From Granulicella cerasi (lineage in GTDB: Bacteria; Acidobacteriota; Terriglobia; Terriglobales; Acidobacteriaceae), in assembly GCF_025685575.1 (NCBI RefSeq), contig NZ_JAGSYD010000006.1, positions 1 through 64,000 on the forward strand: a DNA stretch of 64,000 bases, in the 5' to 3' direction. The translations under genes and the position numbers were made by a program. Each line of letters starts with the position of its first letter. Position 1 is the first letter of the stretch. Below are positions 47,027-54,346 of the stretch, in pieces. Under the pieces are notes generated by a model. The model had not been told where the DNA came from and ran no database searches. It saw nothing but the letters and a program-made list of their open reading frames with translations.

Positions 47027-47545
47027 ATGCCGACAAATTCTGCTAATTCGCGCCAGACCTGCACCGACCCCGTAGTTGGTGCCATCCTGAGCGGATGGCG
47101 TTATGACATCTCGCAGATTCCGGCGGATCTTCGCGTCGATTACGAAGCGCATCTGGCGGAGTGCTCGCACTGCCGCCGCAAGCAGCGCCTGCATCGCACG
47201 GTGGATGTACTGCTGATGGCCGCGACCACGCTGTCGTTTGTGGCGTTTTTGCTGGCCGCGGTGGTCCTGCGCCGGTTGGAAGCGTATCGGCATATCGCTG
47301 CCGTGCATCTGAAGCTGCATCCGGAGGAGTCGGCTGGACTGCTGGCCCGTCTGCCTGCGAGCGTGACTATCGGCCTTGAAGCCGTGGCGATCGCGGGTGT
47401 GGTGGTTTCGCTGCTGCTCTGGGGCCTTGTCGCTATGGCAACGCCGATGGGCGGCATGGTTTCGGCCGCTTTGCGCCAGCGGATGCGTCCTGCAGATGCG
47501 GTTTCCAGCGAAGATCGTGTCGATCGCAAGATTGACGCCGCGTAA
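47027..47545 (+). CDS. Membrane protein with N-terminal H-x3-C-x2-C zinc-finger-like motif
   Basis: 172 aa. The N-terminal about 55 residues contain HLAECSHCRRKQRLHR, the H-x3-C-x2-C spacing of zinc-binding anti-sigma (zf-HC2) domains. Two membrane segments follow: VDVLLMAATTLSFVAFLLAAVVL (about 60-82) and VTIGLEAVAIAGVVVSLLLWGLVAMATPMGG (about 113-143), with a short charged C-terminus. No sigma factor gene is adjacent, so the anti-sigma idea is weak. The rhomboid protease gene follows after 33 bp in the same direction. Function unknown; an N-terminal Cys-His metal site on the cytoplasmic side is what is visible. Confidence 0.75.
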   Translation: MPTNSANSRQTCTDPVVGAILSGWRYDISQIPADLRVDYEAHLAECSHCRRKQRLHRTVDVLLMAATTLSFVAFLLAAVVLRRLEAYRHIAAVHLKLHPEESAGLLARLPASVTIGLEAVAIAGVVVSLLLWGLVAMATPMGGMVSAALRQRMRPADAVSSEDRVDRKIDAA

Positions 47546-47578
47546 ACTGGTCTAGACAATCACTCTGGACCGGTAGAT

Positions 47579-48478
47579 TTGAACTCCACGCAAGAACTCG
47601 AATTTGCCCATACTCATCCTGTACTGAGCGAGGGCGAAGTTGTGCCTGCGGAGCAGGCTGCCGAGCGTCCTGACTCCTGGTGGAGCTATCCGGCGACGTA
47701 CACGCTACTGGCGGTGAATCTGATTGTCTTTGCGGCGATGCTGCCGGGCAGTCCGCTATCCACGGCATTCTTCCACCATGACTGGCTGCGCGTTTTCACC
47801 GCACAGTTTGATGGAGCATCCCTGGTCCGCTTCGGCGGTTGCGACAGTGAGTATGTGCTCGCGGGCCAGTGGTGGCGTTTGCTCACGGCCTGCTTCGTGC
47901 ACGGCACGACCCTGCACATCCTGCTGAATCTGTGGTGTCTCTGGAACCTGGGGCTCTTCGGTGAGCGTTTGCTGGGGCGCTACGGCCTGGTGGCTGTTTA
48001 TGCGCTGACAGGCATCGCCGGGAACCTGTTGTCGATCGCTCTGGGCGTGTTGGCGAAGACGCCGACGCTGATCGTCGGTGCGTCTGGCGCGGTGTTTGGC
48101 ATCGCCGGCATTCTGATTGTGCTGCTTTCAAACCGTGGACTCGCGCGCGATGGCGTGCCGTGGAGCGAGATTCGAAGCTTGCGTGCGCAGGTAGGGCTGT
48201 TTGCCGTGGCGAACCTTGTGCTGGGCTGGGGATCGGACCTCGTGCCGATGCTCTCGCCGCGCACGCTGCGGTTGCTACACATCAACGTGGAGGATGCACC
48301 TCGCGTGGGGAACTCGGCGCACCTGGGCGGTTTCTTATGTGGTCTGCTGCTGGGATGGCCGCTCTTCAGCCGCATGATCGTCGGCAAAGAACCCTACCGC
48401 GCCCGGCAGCGTGTCACCTTCGCTGCCGCGTTGCTGGGGCTGTCGATGATTGGCTACGCGCTGTCCAAGTTCGCGTAG
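47579..48478 (+). CDS. Rhomboid-family intramembrane serine protease
   Basis: 299 aa from TTG 47579, the only start that keeps the N-terminus in front of the first membrane helix; no clear ribosome site was seen. Catalytic Ser169 in GASGAVFG and His248 in NSAHLGGFLCGLLLG form the dyad; H113 and N117 in THLHILLNLW-type segment TTLHILLN match the oxyanion residues. A cytoplasmic N-terminal tail of about 35 residues and a loop WWRLLTACFVHG typical of rhomboids precede the core. Cleaves membrane-anchored proteins within or near the bilayer. Its substrate may be the membrane protein encoded just upstream, but this is only a proximity argument. Terminator at 48498. Confidence 0.92.
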   Translation: MNSTQELEFAHTHPVLSEGEVVPAEQAAERPDSWWSYPATYTLLAVNLIVFAAMLPGSPLSTAFFHHDWLRVFTAQFDGASLVRFGGCDSEYVLAGQWWRLLTACFVHGTTLHILLNLWCLWNLGLFGERLLGRYGLVAVYALTGIAGNLLSIALGVLAKTPTLIVGASGAVFGIAGILIVLLSNRGLARDGVPWSEIRSLRAQVGLFAVANLVLGWGSDLVPMLSPRTLRLLHINVEDAPRVGNSAHLGGFLCGLLLGWPLFSRMIVGKEPYRARQRVTFAAALLGLSMIGYALSKFA

Positions 48479-48497
48479 ATCGCCAAGCCACAAATCA

Positions 48498-48525
48498 CAA
48501 AGGCCGCTCGTGAGAGCGGCCTTTG
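48498..48525. terminator. Bidirectional terminator between rhomboid and XRE genes
   Basis: CAAAGGCCGCTC (48498-48509), GTGA loop, exact complement GAGCGGCCTTTG (48514-48525). The two genes are convergent and end 20 and 19 bp away, so it can serve both. Confidence 0.88.
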
Positions 48526-48543
48526 TCGTACCCGGGCTGAAAT

Positions 48544-48963
48544 CTAGAAAACGGTGGAGGCCGTAGCCGCGAACTTGCGCACCATGGCGAGCAGTAGGCG
48601 GCGATCGCTCTCCGTCAGGTTGGCGGAGTAGCGCTGCACCTGGGTGAGGAAGCGGATGTCGTCGGCGGAGAGCGACGTACCGGGGACATCCTTGATGGGA
48701 GCCTCGGCAAAGAAGTGGCTGAGTGGCAGGTCGAGCGCGCCGGCGATCTTCTGCAGCGTCTCGAGTGAAGGCACGGTGTGGCCGTTTTCTACGCGCGAAA
48801 GGTAGCAGCGCAACAACCCGGTGCGCTTCTCGATGTCGCCCTGCGACATGCCCTTTTGCAGACGAAAACCACGGATCGTCGTACCGATATTGATCGGTGC
48901 CGGGGAGGCGTTGTCAACGGGGGCTGCGGACTCAACCGGCAGCGCTGTGTGCATATGTGCCAT
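48544..48963 (-). CDS. XRE-family transcriptional regulator
   Basis: 139 aa from ATG 48963; a longer reading from 49119 adds a low-complexity stretch overlapping nadC promoter-side sequence and is not preferred. The helix-turn-helix is clear: IGTTIRGFRLQKGMSQGDIEKRTGLLRCYLSRVENGHTVPSLETLQKIAGALDLPLSHFF (about 30-88). The C-terminal about 45 residues (LSADDIRFLTQVQRYSANLTESDRRLLLAMVRKFAA) are a small helical dimerisation-type segment. It has no metabolite-binding cupin domain. It lies downstream of the nad operon in the same orientation, with a 183-bp gap; targets unknown. Confidence 0.88.
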   Translation of the reverse strand: MAHMHTALPVESAAPVDNASPAPINIGTTIRGFRLQKGMSQGDIEKRTGLLRCYLSRVENGHTVPSLETLQKIAGALDLPLSHFFAEAPIKDVPGTSLSADDIRFLTQVQRYSANLTESDRRLLLAMVRKFAATASTVF

Positions 48964-49145
48964 TAGCCGTAAAGTAACTAGCGCTGGAACCGGGCGCAAG
49001 GGAAATGTGCGCGAAGTGCGCGGTTGTTCGTACCTTCGAAGATTCGTGGCGAGCGGTGCACTCGTGTCGAGCAGGGTTCCAAACCAATGGATACAGGGGT
49101 TTGGAGCATGTCGTTCCAAAAGCCGCGTTCCGCACGCGATGTCCG

Positions 49146-50009
49146 TTACGCGACGTCGAGGCCGAGATCGAGAGCGCGGACCGAGTGCGTGAGAGCGCCG
49201 ACGGAGATGATGTCCACGCCTGCGGCAGCGAGTTCGGGGATGCGTTCGAGGGTGATACCGCCCGAAGCCTCGATGAGGACGCTGGGAGCCAGTTTGCGGG
49301 CCAGCGCGGAGCCTTCGCGAAGCTGGTCGAGGCTGAAGTTGTCGAGCATGAGGGTGTTCACGACGCCGGAGGCGAGCACGGGCTCGATCTGGTCGATGCG
49401 GTCGACCTCGACCTCGATGTGCGTGGTGTGCGGCAGTGCGCGCGCGGCCTCGCGGAGGGCTTCGGTAAGCGGGCGCTGTCCATTCTGCGTGAGCACGGCG
49501 AGGTGGTTGTCCTTGAGCATGACGGCGTCGGAGAGCGAGAAGCGGTGGTTGTGGCCGCCGCCGCAGCGCACGGCGTAACGCTCGAGCTGGCGCAGGCCGG
49601 GCGTCGTCTTGCGGGTATCGGTAATGCGGGTCGAGGTGCCTGCCGTCGCGGCGACGTACTTCGCGGTCTGCGTGGCGATGCCGGAGAGGCGCTGCGCGAA
49701 GTTGAGGGCGACGCGCTCAGCCTGCAGGATGGCGCGTGCGGGGCCCTCGACGGTTGCGAGAACGGTGCCCTTGGTGAAGTGCTCGCCGTCGTGGACACGG
49801 AAGATGGTGGTGATGGCGCCCGAGGTGAGGTCCATCGCGGTCGCGAAGAGGGCTTCGCCGCAGAGCACGCCGTCTTCGCGGGCGGTGAGCTGCGCGGTCA
49901 TCGTGGCGTCGGCGGGGACGAAGGTCTGCGCGCTCAGGTCGCCCCAGGGGGCGTCTTCAGCGAGGGCGGCGGCGACGAGGGATTCGACGAGAGCGGAGGC
50001 GGGCTTCAT
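49146..50009 (-). CDS. nadC: Nicotinate-nucleotide pyrophosphorylase (carboxylating)
   Basis: 287 aa. Converts quinolinate and PRPP to nicotinate mononucleotide, the third step of de novo NAD synthesis. Motifs: EDAPWGDLSAQTFVPADA (N-terminal swapped domain), LNFAQRLSGIATQTAKYV, TRITDTRKTTPGLRQLERYAVRCGGGHNHRFSLSDAVMLKDNHL, EVEVDRIDQIEPVL and ASGGITLERIPELAAAGVDIISVGALTHS. All the quinolinate-contact Arg and Lys positions in the T-R-K-T and H-N-H-R segments are present. Last of nadA-nadB-nadC; a 110-bp repeat-bearing spacer separates it from nadB. Confidence 0.96.
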   Translation of the reverse strand: MKPASALVESLVAAALAEDAPWGDLSAQTFVPADATMTAQLTAREDGVLCGEALFATAMDLTSGAITTIFRVHDGEHFTKGTVLATVEGPARAILQAERVALNFAQRLSGIATQTAKYVAATAGTSTRITDTRKTTPGLRQLERYAVRCGGGHNHRFSLSDAVMLKDNHLAVLTQNGQRPLTEALREAARALPHTTHIEVEVDRIDQIEPVLASGVVNTLMLDNFSLDQLREGSALARKLAPSVLIEASGGITLERIPELAAAGVDIISVGALTHSVRALDLGLDVA

Positions 50010-50023
50010 GGTTCTTCCAGAGA

Positions 50024-50108
50024 TCAGGTGGTCAGTGTTCAGTTGTCAGGAATACACCGGAATGCCAGTGATCCAGAGTCCAGCTGTCCAGAGTCCGGCT
50101 GTCCAGAG
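50024..50108. repeat. Short-period tandem repeats in the nadB-nadC spacer
   Basis: Four degenerate heptamers TCAGGTG-GTCAGTG-TTCAGTT-GTCAGGA (50024-50051), then a 15-bp unit (ATCCAGAGTCCAGCT, GTCCAGAGTCCGGCT, partial GTCCAGAG) at 50071-50108. Both parts are built on a roughly 7-bp period, like the arrays at 28090 and 62571. Confidence 0.75.
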
Positions 50109-50146
50109 CAAACCCTCTCCTAGCGCGTGGCGAAGAGAGGGTTTGC
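50108..50146 (-). promoter_or_regulatory. Stem-loop spanning the nadB stop codon
   Basis: GCAAACCCTCTC (50108-50119) pairs perfectly with GAGAGGGTTTGC (50135-50146); the 15-nt loop holds the nadB stop codon. There is no U-tract, so it may be an mRNA processing or stability element or a weak attenuator before nadC rather than a full terminator. Confidence 0.5.
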
Positions 50147-51739
50147 GGGGATGCGGACTGGTGTGGAGCGGTCGGCGTAAACCAGCGAGCGCGCCCATGC
50201 AGGGTTGGGGTTCGGGAAGTCGTTGCGGAAGTGGCCCCCGCGGCTTTCGGTGCGGGCGAGCGCGGCCGTGGTGACGAGGCGCGCGAGCAGGTGCAGGTTC
50301 GCGGTCTCGCGGTCGGCGATGCTGCGGACTTCAACGCGTGTGGACTTCAGCTCCGCAAGCGCGGTGGTGAGGTCTTCGGCGTTGCGCTCGATACCTGCGG
50401 CGTTCCACATGAGCGACTGGATGCCACGGCGGTCGATCGTACGCTCTGCGGCGTAGGGCGGAGCCAGCGCACGGACTTCGTTGGCGTCGAACTCGGCGGG
50501 GGCGTCGAGAGAGGCGCTAGGCGCGATGTGTTCGCCGAGGAAGAGGCCGGCGCAACGCCAGGCGTAGACGAGGCTTTCGAGCAGCGAGTTCGAGGCGAGG
50601 CGATTGGCTCCGTGAACGCCGGTGCAGGCGGTTTCACCTACGGCGAAGAGCCGTGGCACAGAGGTTCGGCCGTACAGATCGGTGCGTACGCCACCCATCC
50701 AGTAGTGCGCGGCGGGGGTGACGGGGATCGGCTCGCGCGACCAGTCCATGCCGCGACGGCGCACGGCGGCGTCGATGGAGGGGAAGCGCGTGCGGAGGAA
50801 CTCCTCGACTTCGGGCTGCGACGAACCGCCGAGGCGCGTGGCGTCGAGCATCACGGGTGCGCCGTTCTGCGCGGCCATCTGCATAGCGATGCCGCGAGCG
50901 ACGATGTCGCGCGGGGCGAGCTCGGCGCCCGGGTGGACGGCCTGCATGAAGCGGCGACCATGTGCGTCGAGCAGCACGGCACCTTCGCCGCGCACGGCTT
51001 CGGAGATGAGGAAGGTGTCGGCGTGCGCGAGCGCGGTCGGGTGGAACTGGTAGAACTCGACGTCGGCGACCTCGGCTCCAGCGCGGAAGGCCGCTGCGGT
51101 GCCGTCGCCCGTGGCGACCGAGGGGTTCGTGGTGTGGAGGTAGAGCTGTCCGGCGCCGCCAGAGGCGAGAATCACCGCGTCCGAGGTGAACATGCGTGAG
51201 CGCTCTTGTTTCCCGTTTTGGGGGCGGTCGATGAGGTGCAGGCCGATGCACTGGTCGTTACGTGTGAGGATGTCGGCGACGAAGGTGTGCTCGAGCACGG
51301 TGATCGCCTTGTTCGAGCACACCGCGTGGACGAGCGCCATCTCGATGGAGAGGCCGGTGGAGTCGCCGCCTGCGTGTAGCACGCGCGGGTAAGAGTGCGC
51401 GGCTTCGAGGCCCTTAGCGAGTTCGCCGTTGCGCTTGTCGAACTGCACACCGAAGCGGATGAGGTCCTGAATTCGCTCCGGGCCTTCTTCGCAGAGGACG
51501 CGAACGGCAGCTGGATCGCAGAGGCCTGCGCCTGCGTTGAGCGTGTCGATGATGTGGTTCTCGACGTTGTCGTCTTCGAACATGACGGCAGCGATGCCGC
51601 CCTGCGCCCAGCGTGTGTTGGACTCGGCGAGCTCGTTCTTGGTGACGAGCGTGACATCGTGCTGCTTGGACAAGCGCAGTGCGGCGATGAGGCCCGCGAT
51701 GCCGCTTCCTACCACCGCTACGTGAAGGCGTTGGCTCAT
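50120..51739 (-). CDS. nadB: L-aspartate oxidase
   Basis: 539 aa. FAD enzyme that oxidises L-aspartate to iminoaspartate, the first step of de novo NAD synthesis. N-terminal dinucleotide motif VAVVGSGIAGLIAALRLS, then ESNTRWAQGGIAAVMFEDDNVENHIIDTLNAGAGL, the substrate region HSYPRVLHAGGDSTGLSIEMALV, ILASGGAGQLYLHTTNPSVATGDGTAAAFRAGAEVADVEFYQFHPTAL, RGEGAVLLDAHGRRFM and TAAHYWMGGVRTDLYGRTSVPRLFAVGETACTGVHGANRLASNSLLESLVYAWR. All are typical. Overlaps nadA by 4 bp (ATGA), so coupled translation is likely with the quinolinate synthase that consumes its unstable product. Confidence 0.97.
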   Translation of the reverse strand: MSQRLHVAVVGSGIAGLIAALRLSKQHDVTLVTKNELAESNTRWAQGGIAAVMFEDDNVENHIIDTLNAGAGLCDPAAVRVLCEEGPERIQDLIRFGVQFDKRNGELAKGLEAAHSYPRVLHAGGDSTGLSIEMALVHAVCSNKAITVLEHTFVADILTRNDQCIGLHLIDRPQNGKQERSRMFTSDAVILASGGAGQLYLHTTNPSVATGDGTAAAFRAGAEVADVEFYQFHPTALAHADTFLISEAVRGEGAVLLDAHGRRFMQAVHPGAELAPRDIVARGIAMQMAAQNGAPVMLDATRLGGSSQPEVEEFLRTRFPSIDAAVRRRGMDWSREPIPVTPAAHYWMGGVRTDLYGRTSVPRLFAVGETACTGVHGANRLASNSLLESLVYAWRCAGLFLGEHIAPSASLDAPAEFDANEVRALAPPYAAERTIDRRGIQSLMWNAAGIERNAEDLTTALAELKSTRVEVRSIADRETANLHLLARLVTTAALARTESRGGHFRNDFPNPNPAWARSLVYADRSTPVRIPANPLFATR

Positions 51740-53061
51740 GCTGCGCTCACAGGCTTTCCGGGGGCGAGGGCCAACATGCGTTCGAGCGCGATGCGCGCGT
51801 CGCTGGTGGTGGCTTCGTCAACCGTGATGCGGTTGAGGACTTCGCCGCGCTCGAAGGCTTCGAGCACCCACGCGAGATAGCTGGGGTGGATGCGGTACAT
51901 CGTCGAGCAGGGGCAGACGATGGAGTCGAGGCAGAAGATCGTCTTGTCCGGGTGGTCGTTCGCGAGGCGCTGCACGAGGTTGATCTCGGTGCCGATGGCG
52001 AAGATGCTGCCTGCGGGCGCGGCTTCGATGGCCTTGCGGATGTAGTCGGTGGAGCCGTTTTCGTCAGAGGCTTCGACGACCTCGAGCGTGCACTCGGGGT
52101 GCACGATGACTCGCACACCGGGATGGCGCTGGCGGGCCATGGCGATCTGCTCGACGGAGAAGCGTTTGTGTACGGAGCAGAAGCCGTGCCAGAGGATGAC
52201 CTTACTGTCACGAAGAGCCTGCTCGGTGTTGCCGCCGAGGTCCACTTCGGGCTTCCAGAGCGGCATCTGATCGAGCGAGATGCCCATGGCCTTGGCGGTA
52301 TTGCGGCCGAGGTGTTGATCGGGGAAGAAGAGCACGCGCTGGCCGCGGGCGAAGGCCCACTCCAGCACGGAGCGCGCGTTCGACGAGGTGCAGACCACGC
52401 CGCCGTGGCGTCCGCAGAAGGCCTTGAGCGCGGCCGAGGAGTTCATGTAGGTGACGGGGATGACCGGCTGGAGTTTCTGCGAACCCACATCTCCAGAATC
52501 GAGATGTGGGGTACCCGGATCCGAGGCGAACAACGCGGTCAGCTCTTCCCAGCAATCTTCGACGGCGTCGAGGTCGGCCATGTCGGCCATCGAGCAGCCT
52601 GCGGCGAGGTTCGGCAGGATGACGGCCTGGTTCGGCCCGGAGAGCATGTCGGCGGTTTCTGCCATGAAGTGGACGCCGCAGAAGACGATGGCTTCGGCAT
52701 TCGGCGTCTTCTTGGTGGCCTGCGCGAGCTGAAAGCTGTCGCCCACGAAGTCGGCATACTTCACGACTTCATCGCGCTGATAAAAATGGCCGAGGATGAC
52801 GAGACGCTCGCCGAGCGCGGCCTTGGCGGCGCGGATGCGGAGGTCGAGCTCTTCGCGCGAGGCCTGACGATACTCTGCGGGAAGAACGCCTTGCCTGGGC
52901 GCATCCGACGGGAGCGGATCGTCGATAGAAGCGCCGGGACCGTAGCTGTGGTCGGCGTCGTGCAGCCAGGGGTTGTCGTCGAGGGCTGCGGAACAAGTGC
53001 TGCCGGCTCCTGCCTGTTCACCAATCTGAATCAGGTGGATCGTTTCTGGTACTGAAGGCAC
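51736..53061 (-). CDS. nadA: Quinolinate synthase with an inserted repeat-derived peptide
   Basis: 441 aa. [4Fe-4S] enzyme condensing iminoaspartate with dihydroxyacetone phosphate to quinolinate. Cluster cysteines visible: C156 in NLAAGCSMADMA, C224 in GGVVCTSSNA and one in CLDSIVCPCSTMYR (about 383). Other marks: LGHFYQRDEVVKYADFVGDSFQLAQ, IVFCGVHFMAETADML, IPVTYMNSSAALKAFCGRHGG, FFPDQHLGRNTA, HPEC. Between CWEELTALFA and PVIPVTYMNSS there are about 18 extra residues (SDPGTPHLDSGDVGSQKLQ). Their DNA is a copy of the 44-bp repeat at 19616, still in frame. An N-terminal extension of about 60 residues precedes the core. First gene of the operon. Confidence 0.96.
   Translation of the reverse strand: MPSVPETIHLIQIGEQAGAGSTCSAALDDNPWLHDADHSYGPGASIDDPLPSDAPRQGVLPAEYRQASREELDLRIRAAKAALGERLVILGHFYQRDEVVKYADFVGDSFQLAQATKKTPNAEAIVFCGVHFMAETADMLSGPNQAVILPNLAAGCSMADMADLDAVEDCWEELTALFASDPGTPHLDSGDVGSQKLQPVIPVTYMNSSAALKAFCGRHGGVVCTSSNARSVLEWAFARGQRVLFFPDQHLGRNTAKAMGISLDQMPLWKPEVDLGGNTEQALRDSKVILWHGFCSVHKRFSVEQIAMARQRHPGVRVIVHPECTLEVVEASDENGSTDYIRKAIEAAPAGSIFAIGTEINLVQRLANDHPDKTIFCLDSIVCPCSTMYRIHPSYLAWVLEAFERGEVLNRITVDEATTSDARIALERMLALAPGKPVSAA
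52474..52517. repeat. Dispersed 44-bp palindromic repeat, family B (copy 2, inside nadA)
   Basis: 41 of 44 positions identical to 19616-19659, including CCCACATCTC and its complement GAGATGTGGG around CAGAATC. It encodes roughly residues 182-196 of NadA in frame. The reading frame is open through the whole element. Confidence 0.88.
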
Positions 53062-53223
53062 TGCGGACTCCTGTAAGCCATGCGTCGGCTGCGTAGGCTC
53101 TCAACGTTGGATGAGCCGCGCGCGGGGAAAGACGCTGTCTTTTAGGATACGCTTTTCGTACTGCCGAGCGGGTGATTCAGCGGATCCAGTGCGGCGAAAT
53201 CGTCTGAGGCCAGAAGACGCTCG

Positions 53224-53547
53224 TTAATGCGGAATCGCTACGATTTGGCGCAGGAGTTCTTCGGGGACAGGTTCATCTGACTTACGGTTGAAATGACGAA
53301 TATTCATGCCTCCATCTTGGAAGCTGTAGAACTCGTAATGATCCGAACATACTCCGACTTCGTTCTCAGTCCAGATCAAGCAGATGGTGGGGTTATAGCC
53401 CCTGTCGACTTGCGCTGGAGAAGCAAAAAACTGGCAAGCCTTGATAAGGTTGCGGCTATTGTCTATCACTGCTTGCTCGAATTCCTCTTCCTCGATCAGT
53501 GCCGACAGCTTCTCTTCAATCTCGATCCAACCAGACGTCTCAGCCAT
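53224..53547 (-). CDS. Hypothetical small acidic protein
   Basis: 107 aa, no family recognised. The N-terminus is acidic and helical (IEIEEKLSALIEEEEFEQAVIDNSRNLIKACQFF); the second half is likely beta-rich (YNPTICLIWTENEVGVCSDHYEFYSFQDGGMNIRHFNR), ending PVPEELLRQIVAIPH. Two cysteines, no signal peptide or membrane segment. Codon and base use is less GC-rich than its neighbours, which hints at recent acquisition. It lies between nadA and the TetR gene, all on the minus strand, with gaps of 162 and 24 bp. The regular composition supports a real gene, but it could also be a fragment. Confidence 0.6.
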   Translation of the reverse strand: MAETSGWIEIEEKLSALIEEEEFEQAVIDNSRNLIKACQFFASPAQVDRGYNPTICLIWTENEVGVCSDHYEFYSFQDGGMNIRHFNRKSDEPVPEELLRQIVAIPH

Positions 53548-53571
53548 AGCGAGAAGTGTATCGAGTGTTGG

Positions 53572-54204
53572 CTACGAGTGCTTGCCGGGCCATGCGGTCA
53601 TCGCTAATTCGATGACGCGGTTGAGGTCCTTCGGGGCGGCGCCGTTGGCGGCTTGCACGGAGAGGCCGGTGACGACGGAGCTGAAGTATTCCGCGAGCGC
53701 GGCGGTGTTGGTGTCAACGGGGAGTTCGCCTTTGCGCTTTCCGCGATCAAGCCGCTGCTTCAACATGCGCGTCGCCTCGCGCTGCATGGCGGAGAGTTCG
53801 GCGCGCAGGGCCGCAGTGTCGGCGCTGCCGGTGAGTGCGCCCTGCACGAGGAAGCAGACCTGCGGCTCTTCGCCTTTGGGCTGAAGGCCGCGTGCGAGCA
53901 GCAGGCAGGCCTCGACGGCTTCGCGCGCTGTCGGCTGGTCGAGCGCCTCCTTGTAGATGGCAATGGACTCCTCGGCGTACATCACCATCGCCTGGCGGAA
54001 AAGCTCGATTTTGTCGCCAAAGGTGGCGTAGAGCGTCGGTTTGCTCATGCCGGTGGCCTCGGTGAGGTCGGTGTAGGAGGTGCCGTCGAAACCGTGCTTC
54101 CAAAAGAGCAGCAGCACGGCGCGCAGGGCGGTTTCGCGGTCGAAGCCGCGAGGGCGACCGGGGCCGCGCTTTTCCTCTGCCGGTGTTGATGCGGTCGATC
54201 GCAT
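53572..54204 (-). CDS. TetR/AcrR-family repressor of the adjacent SDR
   Basis: 210 aa. A basic, disordered N-terminus (about 1-20, KRGPGRPRGFD) precedes the TetR helix-turn-helix (ETALRAVLLLFWKHGFDGTSYTDLTEATGMSKPTLYATFGDKIELFRQAM, about 24-74) and a helical ligand domain with C-terminal TetR_C-type helices. It is not closely similar to the TetR at 15124, but the arrangement is the same: it diverges from an SDR gene (54347). Two palindromic sites of the form TAYCGARCGGTA lie in the 142-bp gap, one near each gene, and probably bind it. The ligand is unknown. Confidence 0.92.
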   Translation of the reverse strand: MRSTASTPAEEKRGPGRPRGFDRETALRAVLLLFWKHGFDGTSYTDLTEATGMSKPTLYATFGDKIELFRQAMVMYAEESIAIYKEALDQPTAREAVEACLLLARGLQPKGEEPQVCFLVQGALTGSADTAALRAELSAMQREATRMLKQRLDRGKRKGELPVDTNTAALAEYFSSVVTGLSVQAANGAAPKDLNRVIELAMTAWPGKHS

Positions 54205-54244
54205 AAAGATCAGATGCTCGATGATGGCATGTGGATCAATTACC

Positions 54245-54256
54245 TATCGAACGGTA
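54245..54256. promoter_or_regulatory. Probable TetR operator, TetR-proximal
   Basis: TATCGAACGGTA, a 12-bp imperfect palindrome 40 bp upstream of the TetR start codon, differing at two positions from the site at 54294-54305. Confidence 0.6.
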
Positions 54257-54293
54257 AATTTATCTGAATCGCGGACGCACTGTGTACATCTTT

Positions 54294-54305
54294 TACCGAG
54301 CGGTA
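54294..54305. promoter_or_regulatory. Probable TetR operator, SDR-proximal
   Basis: TACCGAGCGGTA, with TACCG and CGGTA as exact inverted arms, 41 bp before the SDR start. With 54245-54256 it forms a pair with 49-bp spacing, compatible with a repressor controlling both divergent genes. Confidence 0.65.
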
Positions 54306-54346
54306 GGAAATTAGCCTTTCGCAAATTCTGGAAGTGGAGGATGTTG

